Shown piece by piece: positions 1 through 7,734 of a stretch of DNA of 54,808 nt. The notes below the pieces were generated by a model, which was not told the DNA's origin, ran no database searches, and was given only the letters and a program-made list of their open reading frames with translations. Numbering within the stretch: position 1 is the first letter of the stretch; each line of letters starts with the position of its first letter. A program made the position numbers and the translations under genes. Source of the stretch: Planctomyces sp. (GTDB taxonomy: Bacteria; Planctomycetota; Planctomycetia; Planctomycetales; Planctomycetaceae). The stretch lies in NCBI GenBank assembly GCA_005798445.1, contig SYJG01000233.1, positions 1-54,808 of the forward strand, in the 5' to 3' direction.

Positions 1-1
1 C

Positions 2-643
2 GAAGAGTTCCTGCGTGGCTGCGGCGTGCCGGAGGATTTCATCGCCGACCTGCCGTCGCTCATCGGGACGATGCAGCCGATTCAATACCAATCGTGCTTC
101 ATCAGCGATAGCAGCCAGGACGAGGAGTTCGCTCGGCGGCTGCACGAGAAGCTGCGGGGCGAAAAGCTGCGGGTCTGGTTCGCTCCGGAAGACATGCAGG
201 GGGGCCAGAAACTCATCGAGCAGATCGACCGGGCCATCCAGGTCAACGACCGCCTGCTGCTGGTGCTCTCGGAGCACAGCATGAACAGCGAATGGGTGAA
301 GACCGAGATTCGCAAAGCTCGCCAGGCCGAACTCGCGCTCGGCGTGGGTCTCCCGACCCCGCCGCTTGGACCGACCGCAGGTCTCCTCGATTCGTTGGAG
401 ACCTGCGGTCGTCGAAGTGCGGGGTCGGGAGACCCGCGCACAGCGCGCCAGAAACTGTTCCCCATCCGGCTGGTGAGTATCGACCGCATTCGCGCATGGA
501 GCTGTTTCGACGCCGATACCGGCAAAGACCTGGCCGTCGAACTCCGCGAATACCACATCCCCGACTTCTCGAACTGGAAAACCCACGACCACTTCGAGTC
601 CGCCTTTGCCGACCTGCTCCGCGATCTGCGAGCGCAGGCCTGA
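2..643 (+). CDS. TIR-domain protein, 5' end cut by the window
   Basis: The frame is open to the left edge, so the N-terminus is missing; the first visible GTG at 26 is probably internal. The visible part is a TIR domain: SCFISDSSQDEEFARRLHE (beta-A and BB-loop region), then VWFAPEDMQGGQ, then SEHSMNSEWVKTEI with the W-x3-E pattern that carries the catalytic Glu in NAD-cleaving TIR domains. The core resumes at KLFPIRLVSID and ends near FSNWKTHDHFE. From family knowledge, this TIR type is often the C-terminal part of a larger protein, such as a pentapeptide-repeat protein; that part would lie off the window. About 37 residues (L-A-L-G-V to P-R-T-A-R) are encoded by an inverted-repeat element inserted in frame straight after the W-x3-E helix. 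Whether the domain still folds is unknown. Signalling or defence roles are inference. Confidence 0.8.
   Translation, partial: EEFLRGCGVPEDFIADLPSLIGTMQPIQYQSCFISDSSQDEEFARRLHEKLRGEKLRVWFAPEDMQGGQKLIEQIDRAIQVNDRLLLVLSEHSMNSEWVKTEIRKARQAELALGVGLPTPPLGPTAGLLDSLETCGRRSAGSGDPRTARQKLFPIRLVSIDRIRAWSCFDADTGKDLAVELREYHIPDFSNWKTHDHFESAFADLLRDLRAQA
335..446. repeat. Long inverted repeat inside the TIR coding region
   Basis: Two arms of about 50 nt (roughly 335-386 and 397-446) pair with about 85% identity around a loop of about 10 nt. Shared arm cores are GGGTCTCCCGACCCCGC and GACCGCAGGTCTCC. The element has no stop in the coding frame and keeps the frame on both sides. The residues it encodes are low in hydrophobic core pattern and sit between two pieces of an otherwise normal TIR domain. 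Confidence 0.9.
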
Positions 644-690
644 CCTCGTAGGGTGCGGTCGAGTCATCGAGACCCACCGGAGTCATTTCC

Positions 691-2100
691 CTACTGGTTC
701 TTCTTCTTAGCCTTGGCTTTCTGTTTGACCTTAGCCTCTGCCTCGCTCTTCTTGCCGGGCGGAACATTTTCGGTCGGCAGCAACTTCGCCAAGTCTGATT
801 TGACGGACGCGAGCTTCGCATCGCTGGCGAGGTTCGTCCATTCGTGCGGGTCGGCGTCGTGGTCGTAGAGTTCCTCGTCACCGTTGGCATAGCGGATGAA
901 CCGCCAGCGTTCGGTGCGGACGGCGTGGTTCTTGAACTCGTGAGTCGTAATTGCCGGCTGCGACCATTCGGCCTTCGGGTCGCGCAGCAACGAGCGGATG
1001 CTACGGCCTTGAAGATGCTTTGGCGTCGGCAGTCCGCAGAGGTCGCACAGCGTCGGGTAGATGTGCAGGAAGTCCACCGGCCGCTCGCAGGTCGAGCTGG
1101 TCGGCGTGAGTTTCGGCACCGACCAGATCAGCGGGGCGCGAGTCGCCTCCTCCCACAGCGCGAACTTCCGCCAGTGCTCTTTCTCGCCGAGATGCCAGCC
1201 GTGATCGCTCCAGAGCACGATGATTGTGTTGTCCCGATGCGGGCTACGGTCGAAGTTGTCGAGCAGCCGACCGAGCATCGTGTCCATGAACGAGATTGTC
1301 GCGAGGTATGCCTGCACGGCTTCTTTCCAGCGGCCGGATTTCACGATTGCCGCGTGATCTCCGTCGGCCTTCGCCATCTTGAGACCTGCAGGCGGGATGT
1401 CCTTCAGGTCGTCCACTTTGACGTCCGGCAGCTTGATGCTGTCGAGCGGGAACTGGTCGAAGTATTTCTTCGGCACGCTGAATGGCATGTGCGGCTTCTT
1501 GAATCCGCACGCTAGGAAGAATGGCTTGTCTTGTTTCTTCGCGAGATGCTCGGAGATGTACTTCACCGACTTCGCATCCGGCATGTCGTCGTCATCCGCG
1601 TCGATGGCACCGAAGCGGATGCCGTCCACTCCGCCGACATCGTCTTTCACGCCGCCTCCTTTTTGATTGAGGTAGTCATCCCAATCGGACAATCGTTTGA
1701 ACGAGTCGTGCGAAATCTTTCCGGCTGCGGCGACGAAGTAGCCGTTCTGCTTGAAGTGCTGCGGCAGCGTGACGACATCCGGCACGGCCTCGCGCCAGTC
1801 GATGTTGTTGTTGTAAACGCCGGTCGAACCGGGACGCATTCCGGTCAACAACGCCGTACGGCTGGGATTGCACACCGGAGCCGCGCAGTAACTGCGAGTG
1901 AACTTCATGCCGCGAGTGGCCAAGCGGTCGAGGTTCGGCGTCTTCGTTTGTGTGTCACCAAGGAACCCGACCCAGTCCCGCAGATCGTCGATCGCGATGA
2001 ACAGCACGTTTGGCCGAGAGTCGGCCGCGCGAGCTTGGCTCGTTGGAATCAAAGTCACCAACAACAGAACGAAGCCAAGACACTTCAATGAGCGGATCAT
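691..2100 (-). CDS. Exported sulfatase (iduronate-2-sulfatase-like)
   Basis: A 469-residue sulfatase, family S1, expected to hydrolyse sulfate esters on polysaccharides in the periplasm. A signal peptide (about residues 1-26, ending SQARAA) is followed by PNVLFIAIDDLRDWVG with the metal-binding Asp pair. The sulfatase signature is CNPSRTALLTG, with Cys77 as the residue converted to formylglycine. Other conserved stretches are GKISHDSFK, KPFFLACGFKKPHMPF, and SDHGWHLGEKEHWRK with metal and active-site residues. This pattern is closest to iduronate-2-sulfatase-like planctomycete enzymes; the actual substrate is unknown. The C-terminus is a Lys-rich tail (KAKAKKKNQ). The ATG at 2100 has AGGA six bases upstream and lies 8 nt after the stop of the retropepsin-like gene, suggesting one operon. 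The FGE-like gene at 51.7 kb is probably not its activating enzyme because it lacks one catalytic Cys. Confidence 0.92.
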   Translation of the reverse strand: MIRSLKCLGFVLLLVTLIPTSQARAADSRPNVLFIAIDDLRDWVGFLGDTQTKTPNLDRLATRGMKFTRSYCAAPVCNPSRTALLTGMRPGSTGVYNNNIDWREAVPDVVTLPQHFKQNGYFVAAAGKISHDSFKRLSDWDDYLNQKGGGVKDDVGGVDGIRFGAIDADDDDMPDAKSVKYISEHLAKKQDKPFFLACGFKKPHMPFSVPKKYFDQFPLDSIKLPDVKVDDLKDIPPAGLKMAKADGDHAAIVKSGRWKEAVQAYLATISFMDTMLGRLLDNFDRSPHRDNTIIVLWSDHGWHLGEKEHWRKFALWEEATRAPLIWSVPKLTPTSSTCERPVDFLHIYPTLCDLCGLPTPKHLQGRSIRSLLRDPKAEWSQPAITTHEFKNHAVRTERWRFIRYANGDEELYDHDADPHEWTNLASDAKLASVKSDLAKLLPTENVPPGKKSEAEAKVKQKAKAKKKNQ

Positions 2101-2108
2101 GGAGGTTC

Positions 2109-2519
2109 CTATTTGGGGCGGACTTCAAAAACTCCGCGAGATCGAAAGAGGCAGACGTCAAACTCCAAGAAAAAATTGATCTGGCCCAAGATCACCGGCA
2201 CGGAATCGAGTTTCGTCCAGGCAAATGCCAGCTTGACGGGAGCGAACTCGCCGACGCGAGCAGTGACAATCAACACGCGTGCTTCTGCGCTGGCCAGATT
2301 GCCTGTCAAACGCACAGGAATCGTCTGCTGCTCCCAGACCGCGCCGAGCTGGATTCCCAAGTCAAACGGCAAGACGTTGATGGTCGAACCGGAATCCACC
2401 AACCCAGAGACGGAGATCGATGTCGCTCCGAATGAGAGTTCGAGCGGGAGCATCGGCAACCGAGCGGCATCACCTAGTCCGTGATCGACAAACGGGAATT
2501 GAGCAGGGCGGGAATTCAT
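2109..2519 (-). CDS. Retropepsin-like aspartic protease domain protein
   Basis: A 136-residue cytoplasmic protein with a single retropepsin-like fold: SVSGLVDSGSTINVLPFDLG carries the D-S-G motif that supplies the catalytic Asp, and VPVILGQINFFLEFDV matches the C-terminal I-L-G strand of this family. Such domains work as homodimers, each giving one Asp. The start at 2519 overlaps the stop of the upstream small gene as ATGA, so translational coupling is likely; a longer reading frame to 2591 overlaps that gene and is not needed. Pairs of a small protein followed by a retropepsin-like protein are frequent in planctomycetes and cyanobacteria (family knowledge). The substrate is unknown. Confidence 0.8.
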   Translation of the reverse strand: MNSRPAQFPFVDHGLGDAARLPMLPLELSFGATSISVSGLVDSGSTINVLPFDLGIQLGAVWEQQTIPVRLTGNLASAEARVLIVTARVGEFAPVKLAFAWTKLDSVPVILGQINFFLEFDVCLFRSRGVFEVRPK

Positions 2520-2731
2520 TCGGAGATCTGTTCGGCTTGCAGGGCGTTCAACAAAGTTTGAGCGGCGTCGGAGGCTTGCAACGGCGTCCAAACGGGAAAT
2601 GTGTCGCGCTCTGCGATGAGCGGAACGTCGGCAGCCTCGCGTGCCAGTTCATTGACGAGGAATTGGACCAATTGAAACTTTTCAGATCGCGGCAATGTTC
2701 GCACGACAGGCTCTAGCTCGCTCAAGGACAT
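2516..2731 (-). CDS. Small acidic protein paired with retropepsin-like gene
   Basis: A 71-residue protein starting MSLSELEPVVRTLPRSEKFQ. The ATG at 2731 was chosen because GGAGGT sits five bases upstream; the frame stays open to 2872 but has no better start. The N-terminal half (LPRSEKFQLVQFLVNELARE) resembles small antitoxin-like or DUF2281-type helices. The C-terminal half (PVWTPLQASDAAQTLLNAL) is the conserved-looking tail. Its stop overlaps the start of the retropepsin-like gene by four bases, so the two are probably made together. Function is unknown; an accessory or substrate role for the protease partner is inference. Confidence 0.7.
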   Translation of the reverse strand: MSLSELEPVVRTLPRSEKFQLVQFLVNELAREAADVPLIAERDTFPVWTPLQASDAAQTLLNALQAEQISE

Positions 2732-2876
2732 GAGACACCTCCGAGGGACTTCTGCGGTGATTGAAACGGAGTCGGTCTGTCGTGGAAAGTCGTTGTTCAC
2801 TTTGCTAGCTGCCGGGGCGGCAAACTCTGCCGGTGAGTCTGCCGTGAATCTTTGCGCAACAGGCAAAGTCATTATG

Positions 2877-2897
2877 TCGGGAGCCGTCGGCTCCCGA
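2877..2897. repeat. Short perfect hairpin upstream of the TolC-like gene
   Basis: TCGGGAGCC and GGCTCCCGA form a 9-bp stem with a 3-nt loop, 14 nt before the proposed ATG at 2912 and inside the divergent promoter region. Its core matches the GGGAGCC motif that recurs in the planctomycete-style inverted repeats elsewhere in the window. Confidence 0.7.
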
Positions 2898-2911
2898 TAG
2901 TAGCTGACGTC

Positions 2912-5581
2912 ATGTCAGCATTCAGCGATCGGTCAGCCGTGGGGTGGACTCGGTCTCGGCGAAGCGCGCCGCTGGGGATTTCGTGCGCGGCGGCGATTCT
3001 GGTGTTGGGGCTGACGTGCGGCGGCTGTCATCGTGCTCATTACCGTGAGCAGGCGGATGCCGAGGCTGCGGCGGTTGTGACTCAGGCGACGGCGGACCCT
3101 CGGTTTCAGCTCGCCGAGTTCGACATTGCCATTGATCCGAGGTCGCGGCTGTTTGATCCCTTCGATCCCGATTGTCCGCCGATGCCGCCGGATGACCCTG
3201 ACTCGCATCGGTTGATGCAGTGTGTCGATGGGCACGACGGCTGGTCGCACTGGGAGGACAACGGCGTGTTGCCGGATGTCGAGACGAACCAGTTCCGCGA
3301 GTGGTTGCCGAAGGACAGCGACGGCCGAGTTCGAGTGGATCTCGCCGGCGCGATCGGTTTGGCTCGGCTGCATTTGCGAGAGTATCAGTCTCAGTTGGAG
3401 ACGTTGTATTTGTCGGCACTCGACGTCACAGCCGAGCGGTTTCGCTTTGAAACGCAATTCTTTGGCGGTAACGGGACGCAGTTCACGAGCCTCGGCCGCA
3501 TTCGCAACGGCGGCTCGGACGCGAATTTGCTCACCAATGACGCGGACTTTTCGCTGCGACGATTCACAACGACGGGTGGAACATTCGCGGCCGGGTTGGC
3601 GAACTCGATCGTCTGGCAGTTCTCCGGCAACGACACTTCGACGAACACGTCTCTGCTGAACTTCGCGATCTCGCAGCCGTTGTTGCAGTTCGCGGGTAAG
3701 GCGCGAGTGATGGAGTTGCTCACACGATCGGAGCGGAGCCTGCTCGCCAACGTGCGGCAGTACGACCGTTTTCGACAGGGTTTTTATCTCAGCGTCGCGA
3801 CGGGAAATGGCGGTGGCGGCAACTTGCAGCGCGCGGGTGGTTTCTTCGGCGGGTCGGGGCTGACGGGATTCTTCGGTGTGGGAGCAGATGGCTTCGGCCG
3901 CGTCGGTGCGGGCATTTCTTCGAGCGGCGGCTTTGCCGGAGGGGGCGGCGTTGGTGCTCAGAACGCGGGCGGGTTCCTGGGGTTCTTGCAGCAGCAACAG
4001 TTCATTCGCAACCAGCGTGCGCGGATCGCGAGCCTGCGCGATTCGTGGTTGCAGCTCGAAGCGGCGTTTGAGGCGAAGCGTTTGGAGAATCGCTTTCAAG
4101 TCGATTTCGCGCGACAAGCATACTCCGGACACAGCGAGCTGCTGAATCTCATCGCGGGGTACGAGAGTGCTTTGGACATCTACAAGATTCGGCTGGGTTT
4201 GCCGCCGGACATTCCGTTGGAGCTGAATGATCCGTTCTTCGAGCAGTTCAATCTGATCGACTCCGGTCTGACGCAGTTGCAGAACGAAGTGGCCGAGCGA
4301 TTCGAAGCTCTGTCGGCGATCGGACAAGGTGGCCTCGCTCCGCCCGACGTTGCCAATCTGTCGGATCGGTTGCGTCGTTTTCAGGAGGTGTTGGAGCAGG
4401 ATCTCAAAGCTGTTGAGGCGAACTTGCCGGCTCGGCGGCTCGCACTGGAAGAGTTGTCGCAGCGACCAGAGTTGAAGGACGACAACTTCGACAGCCGCGC
4501 GATTTCGACGGCCACACTCGATGAGCGAGTCAGGTTGCTCCGCTCCGAGAGAGCTCGACTGGCAAACGATCTCGCCGAGCTGGCGAATGTCGTGCAAAAG
4601 TTCGCCGACGATGATGAACTGGAACCGGTCGCACAGACTCGAGCCGAGCGAGCGATTCTGGCTCGTGTTTCCGCGACGCTGTTGGAGGTCTCGCTGTGGC
4701 AGGCTCGAACACGCTTGCACGGCGTCAGCTTGGTTCCGGTGCGAGTGCGTCCCGAAACGGTGGTTCAAGTCGCGTTGGCGCGGCGTCCCGATTGGATGAA
4801 CGCGAAAGCATCTCTGGTCGATAGCTGGCGACTGATCGAGTTCAACGCGAACGCACTGAAGTCGAATCTCTCGGTGAACCTCTCCGGAGACCTGGGGACG
4901 ACGGGAGACAACCCGGTCAAGTTTCGCGACGACAACGGAGTGCTCCGCGCCGGCTTGCAGATCGACGCGCCTCTCACGCGGCTCCTCGAACGAAATCAAT
5001 ACCGGCAATCGCTGATCGACTACCAACACGCTCGACGGTCACTGATGGCGCAGCGTGACGAGATTCATCGCAGTCTCCGCTCGATCTTGCGACAGATTCA
5101 CCTCGACCAATTCAATCTTGAACTGCGACGAATTGCCGTCGATGTGGCGATCACGCAAACGGACATCGCACGGCTGAAACTCTCAGAGCCGGAGAAGCCG
5201 GTGATCGACCCCAAAGTCGGAACACCGACCACTTCGCCGACCGTCGCGCGGGACCTGGTCGATGCGCTGCTGAACCTGCAGCAGACACAAGCGGCGTTCA
5301 TTCAGGTTTGGGGAAGCTACGAAATTCAGCGGCGACTGCTCGACTTCGATCTCGGCACGATGGCGCTGGACGAGCGGGGCCTGTGGCTCGATCCGGGTTC
5401 GTTAACCGAAGAGTCGCTGGTCGCACGCTTCTACGAGTCGCAACTGAATCCGCTCGCGAACGGAATTTGTCCTCCCGGAACGCTACCACCCGGTGGAGAG
5501 CTTCCGCCCGAAGCCGCGACCTACGACGTTCTGGTTCCCGTGCCACCGTCACCGTCCGAACAACCGGCACGCGCTGAGTGA
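2912..5581 (+). CDS. TolC-family outer membrane efflux protein, large
   Basis: An 889-residue outer membrane factor, expected to form the outer channel of a tripartite efflux or secretion system. The ATG at 2912 puts a signal with a Cys-containing end at the N-terminus (ILVLGLTCGGC), compatible with a lipoprotein, although the lipobox is not canonical (C36 or C39). The frame extends to 2852 but that stretch carries the hairpin at 2877-2897. Two OEP-type repeats are suggested by long amphipathic helices, including SLRDSWLQLEAAFEAKRLEN and the QYRQSLIDYQHARRSLMAQRD region. A Gly-rich stretch of about 65 residues (roughly 295-360) and an extended middle coil make it almost twice the usual TolC length (about 450-500). 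It precedes an HlyD-type adaptor and MacB-type permease on the same strand. Confidence 0.82.
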   Translation: MSAFSDRSAVGWTRSRRSAPLGISCAAAILVLGLTCGGCHRAHYREQADAEAAAVVTQATADPRFQLAEFDIAIDPRSRLFDPFDPDCPPMPPDDPDSHRLMQCVDGHDGWSHWEDNGVLPDVETNQFREWLPKDSDGRVRVDLAGAIGLARLHLREYQSQLETLYLSALDVTAERFRFETQFFGGNGTQFTSLGRIRNGGSDANLLTNDADFSLRRFTTTGGTFAAGLANSIVWQFSGNDTSTNTSLLNFAISQPLLQFAGKARVMELLTRSERSLLANVRQYDRFRQGFYLSVATGNGGGGNLQRAGGFFGGSGLTGFFGVGADGFGRVGAGISSSGGFAGGGGVGAQNAGGFLGFLQQQQFIRNQRARIASLRDSWLQLEAAFEAKRLENRFQVDFARQAYSGHSELLNLIAGYESALDIYKIRLGLPPDIPLELNDPFFEQFNLIDSGLTQLQNEVAERFEALSAIGQGGLAPPDVANLSDRLRRFQEVLEQDLKAVEANLPARRLALEELSQRPELKDDNFDSRAISTATLDERVRLLRSERARLANDLAELANVVQKFADDDELEPVAQTRAERAILARVSATLLEVSLWQARTRLHGVSLVPVRVRPETVVQVALARRPDWMNAKASLVDSWRLIEFNANALKSNLSVNLSGDLGTTGDNPVKFRDDNGVLRAGLQIDAPLTRLLERNQYRQSLIDYQHARRSLMAQRDEIHRSLRSILRQIHLDQFNLELRRIAVDVAITQTDIARLKLSEPEKPVIDPKVGTPTTSPTVARDLVDALLNLQQTQAAFIQVWGSYEIQRRLLDFDLGTMALDERGLWLDPGSLTEESLVARFYESQLNPLANGICPPGTLPPGGELPPEAATYDVLVPVPPSPSEQPARAE

Positions 5582-5749
5582 TCACGGTGGCTCGTGGCGA
5601 ACGACAAAGGACCGACCGGCTCAGGAATGACGAAAGTCGGGGTTGGAAGTCCAACAGCAGCGTCCGGGACAACTCCCTCGCTGCCAGATGGCACGGTACA
5701 CTCATCCGCCGTGGTACTCGGTTGATCGCTGGTTGCAGAGGCGCGGATC

Positions 5750-5974
5750 ATGAAATTCGACTCAATGAATGACCCCGGCGAAATCCCTCCAGAGATCGAG
5801 GAACGCTACGAAGGGGAATGGATTGCCTGGGACACCGTCGCCCATCAACTGGTGGGACACGGCTCGACGATGAAGGAAGCCATGCAGGCGTCGGATGCCG
5901 CGATCGCGACGGGGCATTTGATTTACTACCACCATGTGTTGCCGCGTGATGCGGTCCTGGTGGGAGGACTATGA
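5750..5974 (+). CDS. Small DUF5678-like protein
   Basis: A 74-residue acidic protein with the pattern ERYEGEWIAWDTVAHQLVGHGSTMKEAMQ followed by AIATGHLIYYHHVLPRDAVLVGGL (given here in two parts of one chain). This matches small proteins that in planctomycetes and cyanobacteria usually sit directly upstream of a retropepsin-like protease. Here the stop overlaps an ATG (ATGAG at 5971), but the frame that follows ends after 11 codons, so no protease partner is present. Start ATG 5750 follows AGAGG at a distance of about 10 bases. It lies between the TolC-like and HlyD-like genes and is probably unrelated to efflux. Confidence 0.65.
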   Translation: MKFDSMNDPGEIPPEIEERYEGEWIAWDTVAHQLVGHGSTMKEAMQASDAAIATGHLIYYHHVLPRDAVLVGGL

Positions 5975-6060
5975 GCCGTGCAATTGGGGACAAAGGGCTT
6001 TTTTGAGTTCTTCGATCTGAGCTACTCCGCTCGCAATCACTCGTTCGAGATTGCCAAGCC

Positions 6061-7527
6061 ATGACGAAGCATCCTCTGCTTTTCTCCGTTCGACGCTCCG
6101 GCAAAGCTCGGCGCGGAGTGTTGTTTGTGCTGGCGTTCCTGATCGTCGTCGGATCGGCGGGCGGGTTTGCGATTTACTCGCTGCGTGGCGAGGCGATCGT
6201 GGATGTTACGACGCAGCGGCCGGTCGTTGGTGAGTTTGCTCACGACATCGTCGAGCGGGGCGAGCTGGAGAGTTCGTCGAACGTCGAACTGCGCTGCGAA
6301 ATTGCGTCGGCCGAAGGGGTTCGCATTTTGGAGATCGTGGCGGAAGGCTCGCCCGTGAAAGAGGGGGACGTGCTGGTCGAGCTGGATGACTCGACCCTGC
6401 GCAAGGATTTGGCCGCTCAGAAAATTCTGGTCAACAACGCGGAGGCGGCGCTCAGCAAGGCGACCAACGATCACGCGGCCGCCTCGATCGCGCGGCGCGA
6501 ATACGACCTCGGCACCTTCGTGCAGGAAGAGCAGAAGCTCGAAAGCGAGCTGTTCGTCGCCGAGGAGAACTCGCGACGGGCGGTGAACTTTCTGAAATAC
6601 AGCCAAGTCCTTGCGTCGCGCGGTTACATCACCGACGTGCAACTCGAAAGCGATCAGTTCTCCGTCGAGAAATTCGCCAAGGATTTGCAGGCGGCGAAGA
6701 CGAAGCTCAACGTCATCCGCGAGTACACGAAGCCGAAGACGCTGAAGAAACACGACGCCGACATCAAGACCGCCGAGGCCAACGTCAACGCCGAACAGGC
6801 CAAGCTGGAGATCGAGCAGGAGAAGCTCAAGAACCTCGAAAAGCAGTTGGAGAAATGCGTCATCAAAGCTCCGTCCGCGGGGCAGGTCGTCTTCGCCAAC
6901 CAGAACCGCTGGCGCGGCGATGAGTTTCTGGTTCGCAAAGGGAACCGCGTCCGTGAAAAGCAGGTCATCATCATGCTGCCTGATTCCAGCATGATGCAGG
7001 TCAAAACGAAGATCGGCGAAGCTCGCGTCGATCGGGTCAAGCCAGGCCTGTCCGTCAACGTCGAGATCGAGGCGCTGCGCGGAGCGGAACTCAAGGGGAC
7101 AGTCAAAACCGTCAACGCATACGCCTCGGACGAAAACTGGTTCAACCCGAACGTCAAAGAGTTCGACGCGATCATCACACTCGACAGTCCGCCAGCGACG
7201 CTCAAGCCGGGCATGTCCACCAAAGTTGCGATCCGCGTCGAAACGCAGACCGATGTCCTGCAGGTGCCTATACAAGCGGTTGTCGAGCGAGGTGACAAAC
7301 ATTACTCCGTCATTCGCGATGCGGCAGGAAAGCTCGTCCTGCGTGAGCTGCTGATCGGGTCGACCAACGACAAGTTCATCATCGTCAAAGACGGACTCAG
7401 CCCGACCGACGACGTCGTGATGAACCCGCGAGTCCACCTCCCAGCACTCGGCCTGAAGGACGAGATCGTCCCGAAGAAAGAGTCACCGACCTCCAACGAA
7501 CCAACAGCCAAGTCCTCCGTCCAATAA
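6061..7527 (+). CDS. HlyD/MacA-type periplasmic adaptor
   Basis: A 488-residue membrane fusion protein linking an inner-membrane transporter to an outer-membrane channel. It has one N-terminal membrane anchor (about residues 19-40). A biotinyl-lipoyl half follows (VELRCEIASAEGVRILEIV, GSPVKEGDVLVELDD). Next comes a long alpha-helical hairpin (about residues 115-265, rich in Lys, Glu and Ala), the second lipoyl half (KCVIKAPSAGQVVFAN), and beta-barrel and membrane-proximal parts (LKPGMSTKVAIRVETQTDVLQVPIQAV). The C-terminus is a short polar tail. It sits between the TolC-like gene and the MacB-type permease, so the three probably form one system. The ATP-binding subunit expected for a MacAB-type pump is absent. 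Confidence 0.9.
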   Translation: MTKHPLLFSVRRSGKARRGVLFVLAFLIVVGSAGGFAIYSLRGEAIVDVTTQRPVVGEFAHDIVERGELESSSNVELRCEIASAEGVRILEIVAEGSPVKEGDVLVELDDSTLRKDLAAQKILVNNAEAALSKATNDHAAASIARREYDLGTFVQEEQKLESELFVAEENSRRAVNFLKYSQVLASRGYITDVQLESDQFSVEKFAKDLQAAKTKLNVIREYTKPKTLKKHDADIKTAEANVNAEQAKLEIEQEKLKNLEKQLEKCVIKAPSAGQVVFANQNRWRGDEFLVRKGNRVREKQVIIMLPDSSMMQVKTKIGEARVDRVKPGLSVNVEIEALRGAELKGTVKTVNAYASDENWFNPNVKEFDAIITLDSPPATLKPGMSTKVAIRVETQTDVLQVPIQAVVERGDKHYSVIRDAAGKLVLRELLIGSTNDKFIIVKDGLSPTDDVVMNPRVHLPALGLKDEIVPKKESPTSNEPTAKSSVQ

Positions 7528-7545
7528 CGCACACAAGCTGAGCAG

Positions 7546-7686
7546 TTTTCAACGCAAAGCCGCAAAGTCGCAAAGAAACGAACGGAATTGTTGTCACTCT
7601 TCCGAGCGGTTTGATTCGTTGAAACGTGCTGTTTTCAATTTTCATTCACAATCAACCTTTGCGTCTTCGCGCCTTTGCGTTGAAAA
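7546..7686. repeat. Inverted repeat with CAACGCAAAG arms, adaptor-permease gap
   Basis: Arms of 30 nt at 7546-7575 and 7657-7686 match at about 27 of 30 positions (core TTTTCAACGCAAAG) around a spacer of about 81 nt. It fills most of the 207-nt gap between the adaptor and permease genes. Inside each arm the short word CGCAAAG recurs. No gene is visible in the spacer. Confidence 0.85.
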
Positions 7687-7734
7687 GTTTTCTTGGAAAC
7701 CGCTCCGTCTCAGTAACTCATCGTGAGGACTCGC

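Noticed and set aside
2-643. TIR gene as part of a defence island
   Set aside because: Only the 3' end is visible and the neighbours are a sulfatase and efflux genes; no other defence gene is present. Uma2 and S1/P1 nuclease are not defence markers by themselves.
2933-5029. 698-codon minus-strand open frame
   Set aside because: Shadow of the TolC-like gene; no recognisable domains.
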